Shown here piece by piece: positions 1 to 6,667 of a stretch of DNA of 6,667 nucleotides. Position numbers and translations under genes: made by a program. The stretch is from Pseudomonadota bacterium. Lineage in GTDB: Bacteria; Pseudomonadota; Gammaproteobacteria; Burkholderiales; Burkholderiaceae_D. The notes under the pieces are model-generated. The model was not told the DNA's origin, searched no databases, and saw only the letters and a program-made list of their open reading frames with translations. Positions within the stretch are counted from its first letter, which is position 1, and each line of letters begins with the position of its first letter. The stretch is taken from the NCBI GenBank assembly GCA_023416415.1, contig JAEZHR010000064.1:1-6667 (forward strand). Direction: 5' to 3'.

Positions 1-47
1 GGAAAGCGAAGGGCAAGCGATTGGCAAATTATGGTCTAATCTCGCCC
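1..47 (+). other. Lead-in to nadK, upstream gene not visible
   Basis: No complete upstream gene is visible. The stretch 21-42 is clearly more AT-rich than the flanking coding DNA, as expected for a promoter or leader. A Shine-Dalgarno-like GAAGGG at 8-13 stands 7 nt before a TTG at 21 that is in frame with nadK. I found no convincing -35/-10 pair and no CIRCE element (the HrcA operator TTAGCACTC-N9-GAGTGCTAA). In related bacteria hrcA often lies near nadK, so its regulatory region may be just outside the window; that is inference. Confidence 0.4.
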
Positions 48-965
48 ATGTCGCCGTCCCGCCCCCCTCAGTCGCTGCAGATCCGAACCGTTGCCATCAT
101 CGGCAAGCGCATGGCTGCAGGCATCGATAACACGCTGTCCGAACTGACCGCCTTTCTGCACCAAACCGGGCGCCGTGTCGTGTTCGAGCGTGACACGGCG
201 CAGAATCTCCAGCTGGGGGCCGAGGTCGTCACCATGACCCCCGAAGAGATCGGCCGCCATGCCGACGTGGCAGTGGTCGTCGGCGGCGATGGCACGATGC
301 TCGGCATTGCGCGCCAGCTTGCGCCCTTTGACGTGCCGGTCATTGGCATCAACCAGGGGCGGCTCGGTTTCATGACCGATATCACCCAAGATGCGATGCT
401 TGATGCGCTGGCCGACATGTTCAGCGGAAAGCTCGAATCGGAGCGGCGCAGCTTGCTCAAGGCCGAGGTGCAGCGCGAGGGAAAGCGCATTTTCGAGGCC
501 CTGGCCTTCAACGACGTGGTCGTCTCGCGCGGAGCGACTTCAGGCATGACCGAGCTGAAGGTCGAAGTCGACGGGCGCTTCATGTACAACCAGCGCTCCG
601 ACGGACTGATCGTCGCCACGCCAACCGGTTCCACCGCATACGCGCTGTCGGCTGGCGGGCCGCTGCTGCATCCGAGTCTTGCCGGGATCGTGCTGGTACC
701 GATTGCGCCGCATGCCTTGTCGAATCGCTCGATCGTGCTGCCGGATGCAAGTGTCATCGAGATCGAAATCATGGGCGGCCGCGATATCAGCGTGAACTTC
801 GACATGCAGTCGCTCGCGCATTTGCAGCACCACGACCGCATCGTGGTGCGGCGCTCGCGCCACACGATTACCTTCCTCCACCCTCAGGGCTGGAGCTACT
901 ACGACACGTTGCGCGAGAAGTTGCACTGGCATGAATATCCATCCGTGACCGGGCAGTTAAAATAG
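48..965 (+). CDS. nadK: NAD kinase (ATP/polyphosphate-NAD kinase)
   Basis: This cytoplasmic enzyme phosphorylates NAD+ to NADP+ and so sets the NADP(H) pool. From the ATG at 48 the protein has 305 residues, close to the family norm (E. coli about 292). Seen in the sequence: a beta strand IRTVAIIGK near residue 12, the NAD kinase GGDGTML motif at residues 79-85 (GGDG is the nucleotide-binding and catalytic signature), [12 protein letters not shown] at about 100-111, the conserved FND near 154-156, and the highly conserved [20 protein letters not shown] block at about 182-201. The C-terminal [14 protein letters not shown] is also typical. An in-frame TTG at 21 would add nine residues and has a better ribosome binding site. 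I prefer ATG 48 because the extra codons are AT-rich, include the rare-looking CTA, and extend beyond the usual family N-terminus. recN follows after 42 nt on the same strand; nadK-recN adjacency is also known in E. coli. Identity is very secure; the start is less so. Confidence 0.97.
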   Translation: MSPSRPPQSLQIRTVAIIGKRMAAGIDNTLSELTAFLHQTGRRVVFERDTAQNLQLGAEVVTMTPEEIGRHADVAVVVGGDGTMLGIARQLAPFDVPVIGINQGRLGFMTDITQDAMLDALADMFSGKLESERRSLLKAEVQREGKRIFEALAFNDVVVSRGATSGMTELKVEVDGRFMYNQRSDGLIVATPTGSTAYALSAGGPLLHPSLAGIVLVPIAPHALSNRSIVLPDASVIEIEIMGGRDISVNFDMQSLAHLQHHDRIVVRRSRHTITFLHPQGWSYYDTLREKLHWHEYPSVTGQLK

Positions 966-1007
966 CGGCCTTGTCGTTGTTGCCACCCTGTCCGTTCGTC
1001 AATCCAC

Positions 1008-2657
1008 ATGCTGCGCACACTTTCCATCCGGGATTTCGTGATCGTCGAGGCGATCGAGATTGATTTCGCGCCCGGCTTTACCGTTTTCACCGGCGAGACT
1101 GGCGCAGGCAAGTCGATCCTGATTGATGCCTTGGCACTGGCTCTGGGGGGGCGCGCTGACGCGAGCGTGATTCGCGAAGGTGCCCACAAGGCCGAGATCA
1201 GCGCCGACTTTGCCGCGACCCCGGAAGTATCGGCCTGGCTCGAAGAAAACGGATTCGACACCGATGAGGGCGGCGTCCTGCTGCGACGCGTGATCGACAA
1301 TGGCGGCCGTTCGCGCGCCTTTGTCAATGGCAGCACGGCCACAGTCACCCAGTTGCGCGAAGCGGGCGAAATGCTTATCGACATCCACGGCCAGCATGCG
1401 CACCAGTCTCTGCTGCGAATCGACGCCCAGCGTCAACTGCTCGACGGCCAGGCCGGATTGCTGGAGCAGGGCCGGGAGGTCGCACAGGCCTGGAAGGCTT
1501 GGCGGGCGCTGGCGAAGCAGCGTGAACAGTTCGAGACCGACGCGAAGAACGTGCTTCTTGAACGCGAACGTCTGGAATGGCAGGTGAGTGAGCTCGACAA
1601 GCTTGCGCCCAAATCGGGCGAATGGGCCGAAGTCAGCAACGAGCACAGCCGGCTGTCGCATGCCGCCAGCCTGATCGAGGGCGCGCAGGAAGCGCTGGAT
1701 GCGATTTCGGAGTCCGAGGACGGTGCGATGCTGTCGCGTTTGTCCATGCTGACGACAAGGCTGGGCAAGCTGACGGACGTGGACAGCGCGCTGCAGCCGG
1801 TGCTCGACACGCTGGAACCGGCCCGCATCCAGTTGCAGGAAGCCGTGTACATGCTCAACGATTACCTGGCACGCGTCGAGCTCGACCCGGCACGTCTGAG
1901 CGAAGTCGAGGCGCGCATGGATGCGCTGCACTCCACTGCGCGCAAGTTCCATGTCCAGCCAGAAGACCTGCCGGCCGAACACGAGCGGCTGACGACCGCA
2001 TTGCGCCAGCTGGCCGATGCCAGCGATCTCGAGGCGCTACGTGCCCAGGAGAGGAAGTTGCAGGATGCGTACATGTCCGTCGCGCGCAAGCTTTCGTCGG
2101 CCCGTGCGAAGGCGGCACGTACGTTGTCGGAAGCGGTCACGATGGCGATGCAGGACTTGAGCATGGCCGGCGGCCGGTTTGAAGTCGCATTGCATCCCGG
2201 TGAAGCGACGGCCCATGGCCTGGAGCAGGTCGAATTCCTCGTTGCCGGCCATGCCGGCACCACGCCGCGCCCGCTTGCCAAGGTCGCATCCGGCGGCGAA
2301 CTGGCGCGCATTTCGCTTGCGATCTCCGTGATCGCATCCACGGCGACCACGACCCCGACCCTGATCTTCGACGAAGTCGACAGCGGCATCGGTGGCGCCG
2401 TGGCTGAAGTGGTCGGACGCCTTCTGCGCCGCTTGGGCAGCATGCGCCAGGTGTTGTGCGTGACCCATCTGCCGCAAGTGGCCAGTCAGGCCAACCAGCA
2501 TTTTCAGGTGGCCAAGCGGAGCGTCGACGGCCGCACGTTGTCGCATATCGAAACGCTCGATACCAAGGCGCGCGTGGAGGAGATCGCGCGCATGCTGGGC
2601 GGGCTGGAAATCACGGCCACCACGCGAAAGCATGCGCGCGAGTTGCTGGCATCCTGA
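1008..2657 (+). CDS. recN: DNA repair protein RecN (SMC-like ATPase)
   Basis: RecN is a cytoplasmic SMC-family ATPase that works in recombinational repair of double-strand breaks, holding DNA or sister chromatids together with RecA. The 549 residues match the usual length (about 550). The N-terminal ATPase half starts with MLRTLSIRDFVIVE and carries Walker A GETGAGKS at 29-36 and the conserved HGQHAHQSLL at 127-136. The middle, about 150-370, is rich in charged heptad-like sequence and fits the short coiled coil of RecN. The C-terminal half has the ABC signature VASGGELARISLAI at 426-439, Walker B TLIFDEVDSGIGG at 451-463 and VTHLPQVASQA at 485-495. All key ATPase motifs are intact. No strong Shine-Dalgarno precedes the ATG, but the N-terminus matches the family exactly. 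I see no LexA-type CTG-N10-CAG palindrome in the 42-nt gap upstream, so any SOS control would have to act at a promoter further up. hemH follows after 12 nt. Confidence 0.97.
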   Translation: MLRTLSIRDFVIVEAIEIDFAPGFTVFTGETGAGKSILIDALALALGGRADASVIREGAHKAEISADFAATPEVSAWLEENGFDTDEGGVLLRRVIDNGGRSRAFVNGSTATVTQLREAGEMLIDIHGQHAHQSLLRIDAQRQLLDGQAGLLEQGREVAQAWKAWRALAKQREQFETDAKNVLLERERLEWQVSELDKLAPKSGEWAEVSNEHSRLSHAASLIEGAQEALDAISESEDGAMLSRLSMLTTRLGKLTDVDSALQPVLDTLEPARIQLQEAVYMLNDYLARVELDPARLSEVEARMDALHSTARKFHVQPEDLPAEHERLTTALRQLADASDLEALRAQERKLQDAYMSVARKLSSARAKAARTLSEAVTMAMQDLSMAGGRFEVALHPGEATAHGLEQVEFLVAGHAGTTPRPLAKVASGGELARISLAISVIASTATTTPTLIFDEVDSGIGGAVAEVVGRLLRRLGSMRQVLCVTHLPQVASQANQHFQVAKRSVDGRTLSHIETLDTKARVEEIARMLGGLEITATTRKHARELLAS

Positions 2658-2669
2658 TTCATTGTCCCC

Positions 2670-3761
2670 ATGTCTTTTTCTAAAGAACCCGAGTACACGC
2701 ACGGCAACGTTGCGCGCACGGCCATCGTGCTCGTCAATCTCGGGACTCCGGACGCGCCGACTGCGCCCGCACTGCGTCGCTATCTGAAGGAATTTCTGTC
2801 CGATCGGCGCGTGGTCGAGATTCCGCGCGCACTGTGGCTTCCTATCCTTTACGGCGCGATCCTGCCGTTCCGGTCCAAGCAATCGGCGGCCAAGTACGCC
2901 ACGATCTGGATGGACGAAGGGTCGCCGCTGCGCGTGCACAGCGAACGGCAGACCGTGCTGCTGCGCGAGGCCATGGCCGCGCGCGGCCACAAGCTGGAGG
3001 TTCGGCTGGCCATGCGTTACGGCAATCCGGGGCTGCCGCAGGTACTCGATGCACTGAAGGCGGATGGCGTTGATCGCCTCCTGATCCTGCCTGCCTATCC
3101 CCAGTATTCCGGCACCACGACGGCCTCGGTTGCCGATGTCGTGTTCCGGCATTTCTCGCGCTGGCGCAACCAGCCCGAGTTGCGCATGGTCAAGCACTAT
3201 CACGATCACGCCGGCTACATCGAGGCGCTCAGGCAGACCGTGCAGGCGCACTGGCAGGTGCACGGCAGGCCGGACCGGCTGGTGATGAGCTTTCATGGCG
3301 TGCCCAAGCGCACATTGCTGCTGGGCGACCCATACCATTGTGAATGCCAGAAGACCGGCCGTTTGCTCGGTGAGGCGTTAGGGTTGTCTTCCGAGCAATA
3401 TCTGGTCACCTACCAGTCGCGCTTCGGCAAGGCCGAGTGGCTGCAACCCTACACGGAGCCGACGCTGGAGAAGCTCGGGCGCGAGGGGGTGGAACGGGTC
3501 GACGTGATGTGCCCCGGCTTCACCAGTGACTGTATTGAAACCCTGGAAGAAATCGCCATGGAAGGTCGGCAGGCCTTCCTCGCCGGTGGCGGCAATCATT
3601 TCCACTACATTCCCTGCCTGAACGCCGCGCCGGCATGGATCTCCGCTCTGGCTGACATTGCCGAGCAACACCTAGCGGGCTGGCCGACCCAAAGCCCGCC
3701 GGATACGCAGTATGTGCAGGCCTCGGCAGCGCGCGCAGCCAGCTTGGGAGCGCCCAGATAG
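2670..3761 (+). CDS. hemH: Ferrochelatase (protoheme ferro-lyase)
   Basis: Ferrochelatase inserts Fe2+ into protoporphyrin IX, the last step of protoheme synthesis, and in proteobacteria acts at or near the inner face of the cytoplasmic membrane. The 363-residue product begins its core with [20 protein letters not shown] (21-40) and continues with [12 protein letters not shown] (42-53). The metal-binding and catalytic region [10 protein letters not shown] (205-214) includes the invariant His209, and [15 protein letters not shown] (281-295) includes the conserved acidic Glu290. [10 protein letters not shown] (141-150) and [12 protein letters not shown] (313-324) are further family blocks. About 20 residues precede the core and a 25-residue tail follows it; the N-terminal PEYTHG...ARTA segment resembles betaproteobacterial relatives and supports this start. 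Cysteines are at 224, 226, 281, 288 and 316; I do not claim an iron-sulfur cluster. The gene follows recN by 12 nt with no obvious Shine-Dalgarno, which suggests shared transcription and perhaps coupling. No terminator with a T-tract follows it. Confidence 0.97.
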   Translation: MSFSKEPEYTHGNVARTAIVLVNLGTPDAPTAPALRRYLKEFLSDRRVVEIPRALWLPILYGAILPFRSKQSAAKYATIWMDEGSPLRVHSERQTVLLREAMAARGHKLEVRLAMRYGNPGLPQVLDALKADGVDRLLILPAYPQYSGTTTASVADVVFRHFSRWRNQPELRMVKHYHDHAGYIEALRQTVQAHWQVHGRPDRLVMSFHGVPKRTLLLGDPYHCECQKTGRLLGEALGLSSEQYLVTYQSRFGKAEWLQPYTEPTLEKLGREGVERVDVMCPGFTSDCIETLEEIAMEGRQAFLAGGGNHFHYIPCLNAAPAWISALADIAEQHLAGWPTQSPPDTQYVQASAARAASLGAPR

Positions 3762-3787
3762 ATCTCGGAAACAAGCTCGGGAAAGCC

Positions 3788-3815
3788 CTTGAAAACCAGG
3801 GCGAGGACCTCATTT
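3788..3815 (+). promoter_or_regulatory. Sigma-32 (RpoH) heat-shock promoter of grpE
   Basis: The -35 element CTTGAAA (3788-3794) is a perfect match to the sigma-32 consensus. After 13 nt comes CCTCATTT (3808-3815), which fits the -10 consensus CCCCATnT at all but one position. The -35 is also preceded by CC, giving the extended CCCTTGAAA seen in strong heat-shock promoters. Transcription would start at about 3821-3823, giving a leader of about 40 nt before grpE. The position in a true intergenic gap, just before a classical heat-shock gene, makes a chance match unlikely. The start site is inferred, not measured. Confidence 0.85.
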
Positions 3816-3821
3816 ACTGAG

Positions 3822-3843
3822 CCAATGAGCAACAAGTCATTGG
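3822..3843 (+). repeat. Perfect 7-bp inverted repeat in the grpE leader
   Basis: CCAATGA (3822-3828) and TCATTGG (3837-3843) are exact reverse complements separated by the 8-nt GCAACAAG. In RNA they form a hairpin that would sit at the very 5' end of the transcript from the sigma-32 promoter, and end 5 nt before the grpE Shine-Dalgarno. It is too AT-rich and lacks a T-tract to be a terminator. Possible roles are protection of the mRNA 5' end or an operator dyad in DNA; the sequence does not decide between them. Confidence 0.55.
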
Positions 3844-3847
3844 AATC

Positions 3848-3854
3848 TGGGAGA
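3848..3854 (+). promoter_or_regulatory. Ribosome binding site of grpE
   Basis: TGGGAGA contains a GGGAG core 8-9 nt before the ATG at 3863, a good spacing, and fixes that start. It lies outside the upstream hairpin stem, so the hairpin would not directly mask it. Confidence 0.75.
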
Positions 3855-3862
3855 TTTTAGCG

Positions 3863-4462
3863 ATGCAAGAACAGGAAAAGGTGCAGGAACAGACCGCACG
3901 CACCGAACAGGCGGAGCAGGCTAATCAAGTTGAACGGAAGGAGCAGGCGGAGCCGACGGAGCAAGGCGCTGCTTCCGGATCTGCGGAGAACGGTCCGTCC
4001 TCAAGCGAAGCCGCGCTGGAAGGCAGGCTTGCCGAGGCGGAGGCCAGGGTTGCCGAATTGCAGGATGCATGCCTGCGTGCCAAGGCCGATGCGGAGAATA
4101 TCCGCCGTCGTGGCCAGGAGGACGTTGCAAAGGCCCACAAATTTGCCATTGAAGGATTTGCCGAGGCGCTGGTGCCGGTCAAGGATAGTCTCGAGATGGC
4201 ATTGAAGCTCGATACCCCTTCGGTCGAGGCACTGAAGGAGGGCGTGGAAATGACGCTCAAGCAGCTCAATTCGGCGTTCGAGCGCAATCGTTTGATGGAG
4301 ATCAACCCGGCTCCGGGCGAAAAGCTCGATCCGATGAAGCATCAGGCGATTTCGGTGGTGCCGGCCGAGCAGGAGGCGAACACCGTCGTTACCGTTCTCC
4401 AGAAGGGCTACATGATCGCCGATCGTCTGCTGCGCCCGGCGCTGGTGACGGTGGCGCAATGA
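3863..4462 (+). CDS. grpE: GrpE, nucleotide exchange factor of DnaK
   Basis: GrpE is a cytoplasmic homodimer that opens the DnaK nucleotide-binding domain, releases ADP and so drives client release; in E. coli its long helices also act as a thermosensor. The product has 199 residues, as usual (E. coli 197). Residues 1-34 are a Glu/Gln-rich tail with repeated EQAE-like units, followed by a Ser/Gly/Ala linker (35-48), both likely disordered. Residues 49-95 form the long dimer helix, with the conserved [13 protein letters not shown] at 71-83. The C-terminal beta domain carries [12 protein letters not shown] (155-166) and [19 protein letters not shown] (179-197), which match the GrpE signature. 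The ATG at 3863 has a clear GGGAG binding site. The gene is preceded by a sigma-32 promoter and followed after 102 nt by dnaK with its own promoter, which supports a heat-shock role. No broken or missing segment was seen. Confidence 0.97.
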   Translation: MQEQEKVQEQTARTEQAEQANQVERKEQAEPTEQGAASGSAENGPSSSEAALEGRLAEAEARVAELQDACLRAKADAENIRRRGQEDVAKAHKFAIEGFAEALVPVKDSLEMALKLDTPSVEALKEGVEMTLKQLNSAFERNRLMEINPAPGEKLDPMKHQAISVVPAEQEANTVVTVLQKGYMIADRLLRPALVTVAQ

Positions 4463-4487
4463 ACTGCATGAAGGGGCCGATGGTGCG

Positions 4488-4515
4488 CTTGAAAGCCGCC
4501 TGTTGCTCCGCATAT
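4488..4515 (+). promoter_or_regulatory. Sigma-32 (RpoH) heat-shock promoter of dnaK
   Basis: CTTGAAA (4488-4494) is an exact sigma-32 -35 element, and CCGCATAT (4508-4515) matches the -10 consensus CCCCATnT at all but one position, again with a 13-nt spacer. Transcription would start at about 4521-4523, giving a leader of about 43 nt. The TTGAAA within the -35 could also pair with TATTAA (4513-4518) at 18 nt as a weaker sigma-70 promoter, which could supply basal expression; this second reading is tentative. Confidence 0.85.
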
Positions 4516-4546
4516 TAAATCTATAAAAACTTCAGCTTCCAACAGG
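4499..4546 (+). repeat. 7-bp inverted repeat flanking the dnaK promoter -10 region
   Basis: CCTGTTG (4499-4505) and CAACAGG (4540-4546) are exact reverse complements 34 nt apart. The left arm lies in the promoter spacer and the right arm in the leader, 4 nt before the AAAGGA binding site. In a transcript started at about 4522 only the right arm is present, so a hairpin could form only in read-through RNA from grpE. It may also be a protein-binding dyad or chance. Confidence 0.35.
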
Positions 4547-4550
4547 ACAT

Positions 4551-4556
4551 AAAGGA
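4551..4556 (+). promoter_or_regulatory. Ribosome binding site of dnaK
   Basis: AAAGGA stands 8 nt before the ATG at 4565. A second AGGA-like copy (CAGGACA at 4543-4549) lies just upstream in an AT-rich leader. No complementary TCCTT-type segment that would make an obvious RNA thermometer was seen. Confidence 0.75.
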
Positions 4557-4564
4557 CACACATC

Positions 4565-6532
<1,968 letters not shown>

Positions 6533-6545
6533 TAATGGTCCACGT

Positions 6546-6565
6546 ATCACGGCGGGAGCCGTGAT
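6546..6565 (+). repeat. Perfect 8-bp hairpin after dnaK
   Basis: ATCACGGC (6546-6553) and GCCGTGAT (6558-6565) are exact reverse complements around a 4-nt GGGA loop, 13 nt after the dnaK stop. No T-tract follows, so it is not a terminator by itself. It could protect the dnaK mRNA 3' end or be part of a switch with the two structures downstream. Confidence 0.7.
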
Positions 6566-6575
6566 CGTCCCGCCG
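6550..6575 (+). repeat. Alternative 8-bp hairpin overlapping the previous one
   Basis: CGGCGGGA (6550-6557) and TCCCGCCG (6568-6575) are exact reverse complements with a 10-nt loop. It cannot form together with the 6546-6565 hairpin, and its last four bases are the first four of the terminator stem, so it would also compete at the base of the terminator. Confidence 0.55.
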
Positions 6576-6624
6576 AGCAGGAGTGGCCGCGTTTTCCGCC
6601 AGCGGCGCTCCACTCGGCGTTTTT
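6572..6624 (+). terminator. Rho-independent terminator after dnaK
   Basis: GCCGAG (6572-6577) pairs with CTCGGC (6613-6618). Beyond a small internal loop (CA opposite A), GGAGTG (6580-6585) pairs with CGCTCC (6606-6611) with one G-T pair, and after a bulged G, CCGC (6587-6590) pairs with GCGG (6602-6605). The loop is about 11 nt. GTTTTTGCGTTT follows directly, with five T at 6620-6624. This GC-rich stem and T-tract is a typical intrinsic terminator and lies 40 nt after the dnaK stop. It would end or attenuate transcription before the next gene. Confidence 0.85.
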
Positions 6625-6667
6625 GCGTTTATCATGGTGCCGACACATGTCGAAGCGAGAATATTAC
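6625..6667 (+). other. Start of the dnaK-downstream intergenic region
   Basis: No gene start is identifiable in the last 43 nt. dnaJ is the gene expected next from the usual dnaK-dnaJ order, but none of its coding sequence is seen. CCGACA (6640-6645) and TATTAC (6662-6667), 16 nt apart, could be a weak sigma-70 promoter; the match is only four of six bases in each half, so I do not call it. Confidence 0.3.

Noticed and set aside
966..1007. LexA (SOS) box before recN
   Set aside because: recN is SOS-controlled in E. coli, but the gap has no CTG-N10-CAG palindrome; CTGTCCGTTCGTCAAT lacks the right half.
999..1982. 327-codon open frame on the - strand within recN
   Set aside because: It is fully antisense to the RecN ATPase and coiled-coil region with no family motif.
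2037..3338. 433-codon open frame on the - strand across recN and hemH
   Set aside because: It spans two well-identified + strand genes and their gap and has no recognisable domain; this is a GC-bias artefact.
3785..3802. Hairpin GCCCT / AGGGC after hemH as a terminator
   Set aside because: The stem is only 5 bp with an 8-nt loop, no T-tract follows, and the left arm is part of the sigma-32 -35 element.
4468..4518. 16-residue frame MKGPMVRLKAACCSAY between grpE and dnaK
   Set aside because: It has no suitable ribosome binding site and is largely explained as the dnaK sigma-32 promoter sequence.
3762..4564. CIRCE/HrcA operator before grpE or dnaK
   Set aside because: Neither gap contains TTAGCACTC or GAGTGCTAA or a near match.
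6641..6652. Short inverted repeat CGACA-CA-TGTCG after the terminator
   Set aside because: Five-base arms with a 2-nt spacer are too short to support a structure or operator without comparison.

Overview
The window is an ordinary, densely coded stretch of a GC-rich proteobacterial chromosome. Five complete genes lie on the + strand in the order nadK, recN, hemH, grpE, dnaK. The protein sequences look betaproteobacterial, probably Burkholderiales: NadK has the [20 protein letters not shown] core, HemH has an N-terminal 'PEYTHG...[17 protein letters not shown]' style, and DnaK ends in [10 protein letters not shown]. This placement rests on recognition of the families, not on a search. No mobile element, CRISPR array, tRNA or rRNA was seen, and no gene of unknown family.

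Region by region: 1-47 is a short, relatively AT-rich lead-in to nadK. nadK (48-965, NAD kinase) is followed after 42 nt by recN (1008-2657, SMC-like DNA repair ATPase), and after only 12 nt by hemH (2670-3761, ferrochelatase). These three are housekeeping genes, probably co-transcribed from a promoter at or before the left edge. A 101-nt gap (3762-3862) carries a strong match to a sigma-32 (RpoH) heat-shock promoter, a perfect 7-bp hairpin near the expected transcript start, and the grpE ribosome binding site. grpE (3863-4462, nucleotide exchange factor) is separated from dnaK (4565-6532, Hsp70) by another 102-nt gap, which holds a second sigma-32 promoter with the same 13-nt spacer. After dnaK there is an 8-bp hairpin, an alternative hairpin overlapping it, and a strong intrinsic terminator (6572-6624). 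dnaJ is the expected next gene but is not reached.

GrpE and DnaK act together: DnaK binds unfolded clients in an ATP cycle and GrpE releases its ADP. Two separate heat-shock promoters imply that grpE and dnaK can each be induced, while read-through from the housekeeping genes may add a basal level. The most interesting signals are regulatory: the matched pair of sigma-32 promoters, the leader hairpin overlapping an 11-residue reading frame before grpE, and the mutually exclusive hairpins after dnaK that could tune dnaK against dnaJ expression. I see no previously undescribed protein system.
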